The notes: a model not told the origin generated them from the sequence alone. Positions 8,714 to 17,697 are shown, numbered from the stretch's first letter. The stretch: 64,000 nucleotides of DNA from Bacillota bacterium (GCA_023435305.1 JAEYRV010000024.1:1-64000); one strand, 5' to 3'. A program made the numbers and translations.

Positions 8714-9661
8714 TTATTTGACTGATGACCAAGTCTGACCATCTTTTGAAAAGAGAAATCCTTTTTCACTTAAGACAACAAAATACTTTCCGTTCCACAC
8801 AATTTTATTAAGCCAGTCTCCAACTCCGGAATCCGAAACATTCCATATATCCCCGTCACGTACTAAGATTAATCCCCTCTGCCCGACTGCAATAAATTTA
8901 CTTCCGTCAGTAGCAACATCAAAAAGGCAAAGAGTATAATAATCAGGTATACTTTCAACATTGTTTATTTTTTCATCGAAGCTCCATAAATTATCTTCGC
9001 TCCTAAAACTAAGATATAAATGATCTCCTACAATAACAACTTTCCCTCCGCCTGATGCAATCCCGTATGAGCATGCGGTCCCATATGGATCATCACTAAT
9101 AAAGCTCCACTCTGTGAGGTCAGGTGAACTGACAATAAAGTTACCACCCCCGGACACTATATAGTCCTTACCATCATATAACATACATTCAGGTGTGTAT
9201 TCGTTATTTTGCGTTATCTCATCGTATATAGTTGGAAAAGAAATTTTACTCCACATTACACCATCATCCGACACCTTTATTGAGTCTCGGGTAAATGCAA
9301 ACAGATGCCCGTTAACAGCTTCGATCTGCTTGTAATACTCATCACATTCTAATTTTTTAATCTGACCATCAATAGGTGAATATGGGTATAATGTGGTATT
9401 GGAAGAGCTATCTTTCCCCAAAATATAGAAAATCCCTTTAGCTGAAGTTACATCAAAAAAATCAATGTTTTTATCTATGATTATATATTCCCATTCGGTT
9501 GGATCTGTTGTTACAGAAATAAGGCCACCATCTCCGCAAGCAAGAATATATCCTTCTGAACTTGATATATCATTGAAGGTATATTCCGGGATATATCTTT
9601 TCTCCGAACAAGAACATAATGAACAAATGAATAATAATACTAGTAAAAAATGACTTATGCC
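8714..9661 (-). CDS. BNR/Ycf48-like beta-propeller lipoprotein, start codon missing or non-canonical
   Basis: The frame is open from a TAG at 9664 to the stop at 8714. Its N-terminus reads as a lipoprotein signal (HFLLVLLFICSLCSCS). Repeated blade motifs follow, for example SDDGVMWSKISFP, SSPDLTEWSFIS, VRDGDIWNVS and SKDGQTWSSV, typical of sialidase/BNR or Ycf48-like propellers. No ATG, GTG or TTG occurs between the upstream stop and the signal peptide. The first conventional start (TTG, 9421) would delete the signal and first blade. Either an ATA codon starts translation or the gene has lost its start, possibly when the terminator directly upstream (9657-9701) was formed. A six-T tract at the beginning could also hide a frameshift. 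Function is unknown. Confidence 0.6.
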   Translation of the reverse strand, partial: GISHFLLVLLFICSLCSCSEKRYIPEYTFNDISSSEGYILACGDGGLISVTTDPTEWEYIIIDKNIDFFDVTSAKGIFYILGKDSSSNTTLYPYSPIDGQIKKLECDEYYKQIEAVNGHLFAFTRDSIKVSDDGVMWSKISFPTIYDEITQNNEYTPECMLYDGKDYIVSGGGNFIVSSPDLTEWSFISDDPYGTACSYGIASGGGKVVIVGDHLYLSFRSEDNLWSFDEKINNVESIPDYYTLCLFDVATDGSKFIAVGQRGLILVRDGDIWNVSDSGVGDWLNKIVWNGKYFVVLSEKGFLFSKDGQTWSSVK

Positions 9662-9701
9662 CTATCCCAAGTATTGATTTACATTTCTCGGGACAGGGCA
9701 T
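9657..9701 (-). terminator. Terminator of the GH43-like gene
   Basis: ATGCCCTATCCC and GGGACAGGGCAT pair with one mismatch around a 21-base loop. On the minus strand the hairpin is followed closely by ATTTTTT. It lies 64 bp behind the GH43-like gene and directly before the propeller lipoprotein frame. Confidence 0.65.
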
Positions 9702-9764
9702 AAAGCAAGTTTAGATTTTATGTAATAATTGTGTATGTTTTATTAAGGCTAATAAAGATAATAT

Positions 9765-12758
9765 TTAATCTGGTATATTTGATGCAATATACGCAAGATC
9801 CACAATGTCTATCTTATTATCACCGTTTACATCCGCGATCTTTGCTGTTGCCCAGTCTTCGGCTGAAGAATCCTTGCCATAATGGTAAGCAGCGATCGCA
9901 AGATCTCCTACATCTGTTATTCCATCGTCATTGATATCCGGAGACTTATTCGCTGCTGCCTTAAAGGCTTCAACCGCCGTATTCAGAGCCGTTATCGCAT
10001 TATCTACCTGTGATTGTATCACACTGGGATTATCACTTACAGCTTTTGCGGCATTGATTGCTGCAAGCAGAGCATCCTTGGCTGACTGCGGATATTGACC
10101 GGGTTGTGTGCCTACGACTGCAGCATCATACAGGCTTTGGGCATTACTGACAGCCGAGATCAAAGCCGTCTTGTCAACAGACGGTGTACTGCCGCCTATT
10201 GAAATGCTCTTTGTGTCAAGTACTGCGTCAAGTATATCTCCCGAAGGAGCAACACCAAGTTTTGCCTGAGTCACTGCAATAGTCCCGGTAGTATTCACAA
10301 CACCACTCTTCACCTTAAAGCTGACCTTCAGTATAGGTAAATCGCTTCCATTCACCCCACCTATATTAGCGGCAATTATTCTTATAGTACCTGTACCGGA
10401 AGGCTCACTATTGAGGATATTTATATCCTCATTCGCACCTGTTGTGGCAACATACTCGAATACATTGGGGTCATAGCTTAATGTTATATCCTCTGCATAT
10501 ATGTTTTGAGCCAAAGTATTCAGGCTTATTCCTACCGTAAATTCCGATCCGGGTTGTACACTTCCGCTTCCGGTTAAAAACACTTCAGGCCGCTCATCCG
10601 GCTGCTCCTCCTGATCGTATTTGAAGATCACCTCTACTCTTCCGCTTGTCTCACCCGGATATACCTTTACCTGGATGGTACCCCATTGAGTCGAACCTAT
10701 GCCAAACTGTGTCAGGTTGAGTGCAGTGAGCGTGGGCTCAGTACCTGTCCCTATCAGTTGTTCTTCCGTCAGTTGTACCGGGCCCCAGATTCCAACCCCG
10801 AAAGTATGGTTCAAAGTGTAAGTACCAGGCGTGATGTCATTAAATACATACACCTCGTCTTTACCGTAGGTTTCATATGTCATTATTCTTTCCGTAGTTC
10901 TGGTGCCCCCTGTTGGTTGTCTTACAAAATCGAGTTCAGCGCCTCTGCCCCGAGTTTCAAACGTGTTCTCCACGTAACGGGGTGTTCCGCTTGAGAAAGC
11001 CTCTACTTCAAAATAATATTCCGGATCCACATTCAGGCTGCGAATGTCCAGGGAATTGTCCCAATAAACCATATAGCTGTTATACAGTTTGTCGGGTTCA
11101 ATACCGTAGCGCACTAAATACCCTTCGGCGCCAGGCACCGGTTCCCACACCAAACTGGCTTTGCGGCGGTCTACTATGCTGCGGACAGCCGTTACTTTAT
11201 CAACCTTTTTGAAAGTTGCCTTTTCCGGATTGCCAAAAACACGCAGCGCTTTTACGGCAAACTTTCCACTATCAGGCGTAAACACATTTGTCAGCTTCAC
11301 ATACCGTGCATTTACGCTGGTGGGGAGTTCGATGTAATCGCTTCGTAAGTCCTGGTTGTTATTGCTCTTGTCAATGATCAGGGTCCAGTTCACGTTATCA
11401 TTGGATACTTCGACAGTATATGATTGATATTGGCTGAGTGCTCCGAATCCGCTGCTGACAGTTTTGTCCCAAAGTACCTGTATCCCGCGGATATCACTTA
11501 CTTCGCCAAGGTCGACGGTCATATATTCGCCCGGATCGCCCGTTTGAGCGCTCCAGTATGACTTCGCATCCTCATCCACCGCGAATGCCGGCCAGTAATT
11601 CTCAAGCGTGGAAGATGTTTCGACCCGTTTGTCCAGGGACAAAAGCACCCATCCCGTATAATTATCGTTGACCGGATCCGCCTTGACGCCGGGCAGATAT
11701 TGCGGATAATCGCCATATTCACAATTTCCGTGCATCACGCCATCTTCGTCGATACCTGAGGGATAGAGATTTATAAGCGTGTTGCCGTTTCCGCCATTCA
11801 GTGTGTAGCCTGCCATACATACAGTCCAAACATTATCATCCCTGTCCAGGAATATACTGCCGTGGCCGGCGCCCGGTGCTACACCTGTCGTCTTCATAGT
11901 AAGCGGGTTGTGTTCAGAATATTCATATGGACCCATTGGATCGTCTGCTACGTATACGCCATGGGAATAAGAGTAAAATTCGAGGCCGATGGATGCATAC
12001 ATCAGATAGTATTTACCCTTGTACTTGAGCGGATGGCCGCCTTCAGTCCATCCATATTCTTCGGGACGGTATTCCCTGTGGCTGAAATATGGAAAGATAA
12101 GGTCGTCTGAATATCTGGTTTCCCAGCCATGGTTATGGGGGTCGCCCCAAATTGCGACAACGGGTTCACTTATTTCCTTGAAGGTTGTTTTGTCTAATTC
12201 AACGACGCGGATCCCCAAAAGCTGCGACCATCCGTAGTACATAAACAGCCGCCCTGTTTCCTCATCGTAAAGCATGCTGGCATCGCCATAATTGTTGCTG
12301 GAGAATGTACCGGCATCATACCATATTCCACTTTTCGGATCGTCAGTGGTCCTTACTCTGTTATCCGTATTTCCGGCGTAGTTATACAATTTGCCGTCAA
12401 TTTCCGTAATGCCCACTATCCCGCCCAGTAAATTCGGCGCATTGACATACGTCCAGTTTACGAAGTCATGTGACCACCAATAGCCACGCCTCATACTTGT
12501 AAACAGATAGTAGTCATCATTAAACATTTTGATAACAGGCTCACCGCCTCTCAGCACTCTCTCCGAGCCCTGAGTAAGCGAAATGGGATTGGTGTACGTG
12601 GTTGGGTTTTGCATGAACGACTTTCCCGTTGGCAATACCGGCTCACCAAACGTGGGCTGGTCGCCGCTGCTCCCTCCTGCCTGGGCCTGGACCCCGCCGC
12701 TCATAAAACAAGAGGTCACGATGATGAGCGACAAAAGAATACTTAGTAGCTTTTTCAT
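9765..12758 (-). CDS. Secreted GH43-like beta-propeller enzyme with CBM32-like, FN3-like, cohesin, FIVAR and dockerin domains
   Basis: A 997-residue exported protein (signal peptide MKKLLSILLSLIIVTSCFMSG), with AAGGAG six bases before the ATG. Residues 45-360 form a five-bladed propeller of the GH43/GH32 type (SHDFVNWTYVNAP, YNYAGNTDNRVRTTDDP, GDASMLYDEETG). A discoidin/CBM32-like domain follows (about 375-515, with YWSAQTGDPGEYMTVDLG), then an FN3-like unit. Next come a cohesin-like domain (about 715-850, with VQPGSEFTVGISL), a FIVAR helical module with repeated SQVDNAITALNTAVEAF, and a C-terminal type I dockerin (DINDDGITDVGDLA and ADVNGDNKIDIVDLA). It probably cleaves arabinose, xylose or related side chains of plant polysaccharide outside the cell. 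Substrate is not predictable from motifs. Cohesin and dockerin in one chain match the phosphoesterase at 6274. Confidence 0.85.
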   Translation of the reverse strand: MKKLLSILLSLIIVTSCFMSGGVQAQAGGSSGDQPTFGEPVLPTGKSFMQNPTTYTNPISLTQGSERVLRGGEPVIKMFNDDYYLFTSMRRGYWWSHDFVNWTYVNAPNLLGGIVGITEIDGKLYNYAGNTDNRVRTTDDPKSGIWYDAGTFSSNNYGDASMLYDEETGRLFMYYGWSQLLGIRVVELDKTTFKEISEPVVAIWGDPHNHGWETRYSDDLIFPYFSHREYRPEEYGWTEGGHPLKYKGKYYLMYASIGLEFYSYSHGVYVADDPMGPYEYSEHNPLTMKTTGVAPGAGHGSIFLDRDDNVWTVCMAGYTLNGGNGNTLINLYPSGIDEDGVMHGNCEYGDYPQYLPGVKADPVNDNYTGWVLLSLDKRVETSSTLENYWPAFAVDEDAKSYWSAQTGDPGEYMTVDLGEVSDIRGIQVLWDKTVSSGFGALSQYQSYTVEVSNDNVNWTLIIDKSNNNQDLRSDYIELPTSVNARYVKLTNVFTPDSGKFAVKALRVFGNPEKATFKKVDKVTAVRSIVDRRKASLVWEPVPGAEGYLVRYGIEPDKLYNSYMVYWDNSLDIRSLNVDPEYYFEVEAFSSGTPRYVENTFETRGRGAELDFVRQPTGGTRTTERIMTYETYGKDEVYVFNDITPGTYTLNHTFGVGIWGPVQLTEEQLIGTGTEPTLTALNLTQFGIGSTQWGTIQVKVYPGETSGRVEVIFKYDQEEQPDERPEVFLTGSGSVQPGSEFTVGISLNTLAQNIYAEDITLSYDPNVFEYVATTGANEDINILNSEPSGTGTIRIIAANIGGVNGSDLPILKVSFKVKSGVVNTTGTIAVTQAKLGVAPSGDILDAVLDTKSISIGGSTPSVDKTALISAVSNAQSLYDAAVVGTQPGQYPQSAKDALLAAINAAKAVSDNPSVIQSQVDNAITALNTAVEAFKAAANKSPDINDDGITDVGDLAIAAYHYGKDSSAEDWATAKIADVNGDNKIDIVDLAYIASNIPD

Positions 12759-13028
12759 CTGATTCTCCTTTCTGTGGTTATACTACCACTATTAAATTAT
12801 AAATTCATAATACCATTTGTTGATATTTATGTCTTTATTTCCCATTCAAATATTGTGTACAGCAGAATCGGGAACGCCTGTAATTGTGCTGTATCAAAGC
12901 ATAAAAGGCACTACAATATGTTTAAGTAATAGATCAACTTAGCAATATATCAATGGCATGTGCTATTATTTTCTGTTATTGTAAAAGAGAAAAAATTCAT
13001 ATCTTCCGAGCTGTTGAAAGGAAAAAAC

Positions 13029-13445
13029 ATGTTGGACTTAGTAGTGAAATACAATGAACTAACCGCAGGACAGTTTATTGAACTGTGGGAAACAGTATGG
13101 GGGCCGGGACCGTCCATCGAACAAACAGAATTAGCAATGCAGCATACTTTATTTAGAGTTTCCATATGGGATGGTGGCCATATTGTTGCTATGGCAAGAA
13201 TGAATGGTGATATGGGACTTAATTATTATATAAAGGATGTTGTTGTCAGACCTGAATATCAGGGAAAAGGCATAGGAAGAATGCTGATAAACGAGTTGAA
13301 AAAATTCATTAACAATAATGGAGTTAAGGGAACAAACATTTTTGTAGAATTATGTGCTGCTCCGGATAAGATTCCATTTTATGAGAAGTTCGGATTTAAA
13401 GCGAACGAGGCACAAAGATTGAGTTTTTTCCATCATGTTGAATGA
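13029..13445 (+). CDS. GNAT family N-acetyltransferase
   Basis: The ATG at 13029 follows GAAAGGA by about nine bases; an earlier in-frame ATG at 12960 lacks an RBS and would add an unlikely N-terminus. The 138-residue protein has GNAT motif A, VVVRPEYQGKGIGRMLI (acetyl-CoA binding Q/R-x-x-G-x-G), and the C-terminal PFYEKFGFKANE of motif B. Such small GNATs acetylate amines, antibiotics or protein N-termini; the acceptor here is unknown. Monocistronic. The upstream 270 bp (12759-13028) holds only the divergent promoters of this gene and the GH43-like gene. Confidence 0.85.
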   Translation: MLDLVVKYNELTAGQFIELWETVWGPGPSIEQTELAMQHTLFRVSIWDGGHIVAMARMNGDMGLNYYIKDVVVRPEYQGKGIGRMLINELKKFINNNGVKGTNIFVELCAAPDKIPFYEKFGFKANEAQRLSFFHHVE

Positions 13446-13566
13446 AGCTAGTATCGATTTATCGAGCAATCATGGTCAATGCTGTCCAAAGGAGAATTTG
13501 AGCGGTGGAATCGTTTGGTACGAGATTAAATAAGCTTAGATCTGTAAAATGCAGCTTAAGCACTCC

Positions 13567-13766
13567 CTTGATAAGTCGAGTGGTCCAAATTTCAAGTATA
13601 GTCCTATTTTGGGGAAATAATAGTGAAATTTCTCCATGAATGGATTACATAATGCCGACTATCATCAGAATATGTTAACTAAGCTTGGGAAATATAGGAC
13701 TTTACTTGAATAACAGTGCAGCGCCGGTCGGATGTGCGGACTTTACTTGAATAACAGTGCAGCAAA
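13567..13766. repeat. About 200-bp dispersed repeat, copy 2
   Basis: Second copy of the repeat at 3563-3770, in the same orientation, with the same design: GTGGTCCAAATTTCAAG, one inverted motif, then two direct motifs (GGACTTTACTTGAATAACAG, followed by GCAGC). The direct motifs of this copy agree with each other but differ slightly from those of copy 1, so the motif pairs seem to be homogenised within each copy. It lies 118 bp before the first tRNA-Thr fragment of the island. 13446-13566 holds no gene. Confidence 0.65.
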
Positions 13767-13841
13767 ACTTGATTCGGCAGACTGTATTTGATATGGTAAA
13801 GTGCATTATGGTACTAGATGAGATGATGAAACAAGTAAAAA

Positions 13842-13931
13842 ACCCTGAAACGCTGTAAATCCAGCATCTCAAGGCTTTCGAGTTGGAGCCCTCAATCAGA
13901 GTCGAACTGATGACCTCATCCTTACCATGGA
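13842..13931 (-). repeat. Attachment-site remnant 1: tRNA-Thr 3' half
   Basis: The core 13884-13931 reads, on the minus strand, as the anticodon-loop-to-CCA part of a tRNA-Thr: a TCCATGGTAAGGATGAGGTC anticodon side, a complete T arm (ATCAG TTCGACT CTGAT), the acceptor strand TGAGGGC, and TCCA. The matching 5' half is absent. A 42-bp flank (13842-13883) is also nearly identical to the flank of the copy at 24083. The T arm differs at about five positions from the intact tRNA-Thr at 42517. Interpreted as a displaced tRNA end left by integration. Confidence 0.7.
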
Positions 13932-13987
13932 TAAGTTCACATTTGTCATGAACGCCTATTTGAGCCGCTTTGCGGCTGGTTTATGAT

Positions 13988-14179
13988 TTATAAAAACCCA
14001 ATTATAACCCAACAGGGGTTATATGCAGATATCTGCCATATGATCTTGAATATCCCTGATAACTCAAAACCTCTGTAATCAAAAGCCCTGGCATAGTGTA
14101 GCTCACTTCCTATGTCAACTCCTACCACCATTGTCGATAAATCCATTTGCTTCAACTTCTCATTTTGGTTATACTTCAT
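13988..14179 (-). pseudogene. IS110-family transposase, N-terminal fragment
   Basis: ATG at 14179 has AGGAGG ten bases upstream and opens a 63-codon frame. Its first 45 residues include VVGVDIGSELHYARAFDYRG, the N-terminal DEDD-type motif (first catalytic aspartate) of IS110 transposases. These enzymes are normally about 400 residues, so nearly all of the gene is lost. IS110 elements insert without terminal inverted repeats, so ends cannot be drawn. It lies inside the oldest island segment. Confidence 0.7.
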
Positions 14180-14284
14180 ATTAGATGCCTCCTGTTTTTT
14201 TGATATGTGGTTACTTTGGCGGCAACTCACATTTCAAATTGTACAGCCTGGCATCTCTTTTTTCAAAGTTCATTTTATTTCATT

Positions 14285-14503
14285 ACAGGAATGCTCCTTA
14301 CTCCCATTGCAAAAAATTACATCCTTCAGCGGTATCCCAATACCAGGCTTGACATGGATGAAGCAGCAAGGTCTGTAAAATGGGGAAAATACGGAAGGTT
14401 CAAGTACGTGTATCCAAAGGAAACAGCTCAAAAGATGAAAACATATATTTCAGGATTGATCAGCGAAAGGTTTCCGGACGCTGTCATTGAGTACTTCACA
14501 TGA
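14285..14503 (+). pseudogene. splB: Spore photoproduct lyase, 3'-terminal fragment
   Basis: The last 65 or so residues match the C-terminus of SplB: ILQRYPNTRLDMDEAA, KWGKYGRFKYVYPKE, then FPDAVIEYFT ending at the normal stop. The radical-SAM domain with its CxxxCxxC cluster, which should precede it, is missing and replaced by IS110-flanking DNA. Intact SplB repairs the spore photoproduct thymine dimer during germination. The remnant suggests an insertion or deletion removed the rest of the gene; an intact copy may exist elsewhere. Confidence 0.65.
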
Positions 14504-14601
14504 CCCATCCCTATCCCTGATGCGTGCTATTGCTATCCAAATTTATGATATAATGGTAACAAATTTAATTGTATGAACACTCATTATGAGGAGGCGATCA
14601 T

Positions 14602-15129
14602 ATGCTTATTTGCTTTTTATCTATGATCGATACAGAAGAAGATAGGGACAAGTTCATAATGATTTATAGCAAATACAAAAGTTTATTATTCTATGTCGCT
14701 AATAATATCCTTGCTGATCCCTCTTTATCTGAAGATGCAGTTCACCAAGCCTTTATTAAGATCATTGAGAACCTTGACAAAATAGAAAATATTAACTGTC
14801 ACAAAACTAAAAGCTACATTGTTACTATAGTTAGGCACTGTGCAATCAACATATATAATTATCGAAAACGTTACTTGGAGGTTCCCTATGATGAATTTCA
14901 TGATACTATTGCTGATAACATTGAATTTCAAGAAGATATGGGAAATCTGGCATACGCTGTCGCAAAGCTGCCGGTGATATATAAGACGGTATTAACACTA
15001 AAGTTTGTACATAATTATTCCAACCAGGAAATTGCAAATGAGCTTGAAATAACCGAGGCAACAGTCAGAAAGCGTATTGAAAGGGCTAAACTCAAGGTGC
15101 AGGAAATTCTTGATATGGAGAGTGTTTAA
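14602..15129 (+). CDS. ECF-type RNA polymerase sigma factor
   Basis: A 175-residue protein with sigma-70 region 2 (FIMIYSKYKSLLFYVANNIL, SEDAVHQAFIKIIENLDKI, TIVRHCAINIYN) and region 4 with a helix-turn-helix (YSNQEIANELEITEATVRKRIERAKLKV). Regions 1 and 3 are absent, which defines the extracytoplasmic-function group. GAGGAGG lies about eight bases before the ATG. The next gene, a membrane DUF4367 protein, starts at the base after the stop codon (TAAATG), so the pair is translationally coupled and probably forms a sigma/anti-sigma module. Target genes may include the secreted proteins downstream. Confidence 0.88.
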   Translation: MLICFLSMIDTEEDRDKFIMIYSKYKSLLFYVANNILADPSLSEDAVHQAFIKIIENLDKIENINCHKTKSYIVTIVRHCAINIYNYRKRYLEVPYDEFHDTIADNIEFQEDMGNLAYAVAKLPVIYKTVLTLKFVHNYSNQEIANELEITEATVRKRIERAKLKVQEILDMESV

Positions 15130-15813
15130 ATGTCTTATAGTTTTTCTGAAGAGATGTTAAGAGATGCCGTTATTAAGGCAGATTTGCTTGAGATCAACGC
15201 ATTACCTGAAAATATTATCGAGCATAAATTCTCAAGTAGATTTGAACGCAAAATGAAACACCTTATTAGTCGTAATAGAATAACGGAACCGTTTGTTATT
15301 GGTCGTCCGGTATATCTACGCAGAAGACTGATTGCTGTTCTCATTGCAATAATTCTATTGCTGGCATCTGTTATGAGTGTTTCAGCCATTCGTGAAAAGG
15401 TCTTTGAATTAATCATAGAAGTATATGAAAAATACACACAACTATTTTTTGAAAAATCTCAATCTACAAATACATCGAGTGAAAATTTTTCGATATATGT
15501 ACCAACTTATATTCCTGATGGATTTTCACTTGTATATGAAGATATGGATGGCACAGTTTTATTGGAATATGAAAAGGGTAACGAATATATTTCATACAGA
15601 CAGGTATGTCCTGATGAGGTATCAATGCACATCAATACGGAAGGTATTGAATTAGAGGACTTCATATTTAATGATCTGCCAGCAAAATACTATTCCAATG
15701 AAGGAGTGCAAAACCTAATCTGGTATGATAATAGTTATATGTATAGGGTATCTTCTACTCTGGATAAAACTACAGTCCTTAGGATCGCTGAAAGCATAGA
15801 ACCAGAGGGTTAA
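15130..15813 (+). CDS. Membrane-anchored DUF4367 protein, putative anti-sigma factor
   Basis: The 227-residue product has a cytoplasmic N-terminus of about 70 residues, one transmembrane helix (RLIAVLIAIILLLASVMSVSA, about 72-92) and an extracellular DUF4367 domain (about 120-225). Characteristic strings of that domain are YVPTYIPDGFSLV and LIWYDNSYMYRVSS. In Clostridia this architecture follows ECF sigma genes, where the cytoplasmic part is thought to hold the sigma factor and the outer domain to sense a signal. Start is immediate after the sigma stop codon. Confidence 0.78.
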   Translation: MSYSFSEEMLRDAVIKADLLEINALPENIIEHKFSSRFERKMKHLISRNRITEPFVIGRPVYLRRRLIAVLIAIILLLASVMSVSAIREKVFELIIEVYEKYTQLFFEKSQSTNTSSENFSIYVPTYIPDGFSLVYEDMDGTVLLEYEKGNEYISYRQVCPDEVSMHINTEGIELEDFIFNDLPAKYYSNEGVQNLIWYDNSYMYRVSSTLDKTTVLRIAESIEPEG

Positions 15814-15876
15814 ATCATTTACCGAATGCTATAAAGAAAGAGTTTTGTAAAGAAATCAGTGCTAATGTCACAAAAG

Positions 15877-15918
15877 CCTCCTCTTATTTGTTATAAATAA
15901 TAGAACAAAATAAGGAGG
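15877..15918 (+). promoter_or_regulatory. Hairpin that can hide the ribosome binding site of the next gene
   Basis: CCTCCTCTTATTTG pairs with CAAAATAAGGAGG, enclosing 15 bases. The right arm contains the AAGGAGG Shine-Dalgarno sequence of the gene at 15926. Folding would block initiation, suggesting control by translation, temperature or a trans-acting factor. No terminator T-run follows. Confidence 0.45.
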
Positions 15919-15925
15919 TCTGTTT

Positions 15926-16345
15926 ATGTCGGTAAAAAAATTGCCTTTTATTGTATTATGTGCATTGGTATTATTCAATTTTCCCTTATCAGCACTGGCT
16001 TCTAGTGAAATACCCATGCATCTTCCCATAGGTATAAACTATGTTTACATCAATGAAGCCAGCAGTTCGCTTACCATTTCAAATGGGGTTGCCAATGTAA
16101 AAGGCTATGTACAAAGAACACCAGCAGGAACATATATTCAGATTACTTCGACTCTGCAGATTCATAATAATGGATCGTGGGTAGATGTCAAGAGCTGGTC
16201 AAAATCGTCTACATCATCATCGGCATCTATATCAGAAAAATATACAGTCTCTCAGGGAACATACAGGGTGTCTACATACTATTTGGTAGAAGGTCCAAAT
16301 GGTACCGAGTCCGGTACTGTTTATAGTAAAACTGTGACATTTTAA
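15926..16345 (+). CDS. Small secreted protein of unknown function
   Basis: 139 residues with a clear Sec signal (MSVKKLPFIVLCALVLFNF ending near SALAS). The mature part is Thr/Ser-rich and predicted to be all beta, with alternating polar strands (LTISNGVANVKGYVQRTPAG, YIQITSTLQIHNNGSWVDV). It has a DUF6147-like look, but I do not recognise the family firmly. The AAGGAGG RBS lies eight bases upstream of the ATG and is within a hairpin. It may belong to the regulon of the ECF sigma pair just upstream; this is inferred from position only. Confidence 0.7.
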   Translation: MSVKKLPFIVLCALVLFNFPLSALASSEIPMHLPIGINYVYINEASSSLTISNGVANVKGYVQRTPAGTYIQITSTLQIHNNGSWVDVKSWSKSSTSSSASISEKYTVSQGTYRVSTYYLVEGPNGTESGTVYSKTVTF

Positions 16346-16590
16346 GTACCGACATAATCACTTACGATATCCTATCCTATATAAGAAGGTGATACCAATG
16401 GTGTTATGATATCACTTTAATACTGTCTAAGAACTTACGGGAGGTGGATAATTTAAAATTAAGTAAGATCAACTTCTGTTATTCTTTAAAATACTAGATG
16501 ATTGTATGATTCATTGTAGCGATCAACAGAGATATTCAGTAACTAAACTATTGAACCAATAATAAGTAAAGTTGAGAGGAGATACTATTT

Positions 16591-17580
16591 ATGAAAAGAA
16601 TAATATCAATATGTTTGATATTTGCTATTGCATTGTCCATTGGGTCCTTTACTTATGCAAATGATGAGGTAAAGAATGATAATGAGCTGAAAAAAATTAA
16701 AGTCAGTGAAAGTACAGTTATTATTGAAAGTAATGGAGCATCCAAATTTGTTGATGTCTTTGCAGAGTATACTGACGGCACAATAGTGAAAATAAATGAA
16801 AACGCCATATGGGAAACAAGTGACCAGGATGTTGCTTTAGCTTATGATGGAAGAATTATTGCAGTTGACAAAGGTTCGGCAACAATAACTGTGAAGTATG
16901 GAATGTTCAAAGAAGATATCGAAGTAAATGTACTAGAAAAAAGAAACTTAGAGGATTTACTTTATTTGGGAAATGATCAAAGATTAATGGCAAATGATGA
17001 TCGGGATATCATAATGTATAAAGCAAGTGATATGTATAATTGCTATTGGACCCCATCAGTAAACGATATTAGAGGTTGGAGAAACAACTTTACATTTAAG
17101 GTTGGTAATACATATCATTTGCCATATTCACAAACAGCATATCAGGTAGATGACATTGGATTCATAAGTGCTTTTGTGAATTATCAAAGCAGTGGTTTTT
17201 ATAATAATTACTCCAGGGTTATTAATGGGGAATCTATTATAATGCCTAAGTATGGTAACGATTGTTCTGGATTTGTTAGCTTCTGTTGGGGTATCTCAAG
17301 ACATACGACAACTAGTTTCTTAGATGGTATTGATTCCGGGGATTTTAATAAAGTGGGAAATTATGATGTTGATAGCCCATCCTATAATGACCTAATAAAT
17401 TCTTATCCCAGCCTTCAAAGGGGAGATGCAGTAGTAACCGAAGGACATACTTTTCTGATAGGAGCAGCTTATGATGACTATGTTATATGTTATGAGCAAA
17501 CGCCGTTTTATCTGCAAATAACTGTATGGGATCATGAAGACCTGGCTAATAACTCATATAGACCTTTTTCAATACTTTAA
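16591..17580 (+). CDS. Secreted protein with BIG2-like domain and NlpC/P60-like C-terminal domain
   Basis: The 329-residue protein has a signal peptide (MKRIISICLIFAIALSIGSF to TYA), then a bacterial Ig-like BIG2 domain at about 35-115 (IWETSDQDVALAYDGRIIAV, GSATITVKYG). The C-terminal half has YGNDCSGFVSFCWGISRHT, the catalytic-cysteine motif of NlpC/P60 and related amidases (DCSGFV), and a histidine in VVTEGHTFLIG. It probably cuts cell-wall peptides or related amides outside the cell. GAGAGGAG precedes the ATG. It is followed by a hairpin and then a lipoprotein gene. Confidence 0.78.
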   Translation: MKRIISICLIFAIALSIGSFTYANDEVKNDNELKKIKVSESTVIIESNGASKFVDVFAEYTDGTIVKINENAIWETSDQDVALAYDGRIIAVDKGSATITVKYGMFKEDIEVNVLEKRNLEDLLYLGNDQRLMANDDRDIIMYKASDMYNCYWTPSVNDIRGWRNNFTFKVGNTYHLPYSQTAYQVDDIGFISAFVNYQSSGFYNNYSRVINGESIIMPKYGNDCSGFVSFCWGISRHTTTSFLDGIDSGDFNKVGNYDVDSPSYNDLINSYPSLQRGDAVVTEGHTFLIGAAYDDYVICYEQTPFYLQITVWDHEDLANNSYRPFSIL

Positions 17581-17671
17581 TAATCAGATGTCATCAATCT
17601 TAAGGATTTTATTTGACTAGACGATATATTATTTTCGAAGGTCTACAAAGTAATATAATATAATATAAATA

Positions 17672-17697
17672 GAAATACCTTTTATGAAAGGTATTTC
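17672..17697 (+). terminator. Hairpin between the NlpC/P60-like and lipoprotein genes
   Basis: GAAATACCTTTT and AAAGGTATTTC pair around a tiny loop and are followed by a T-containing tract. It could end the upstream transcript. The next gene's RBS lies 15 bp further. Confidence 0.45.
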
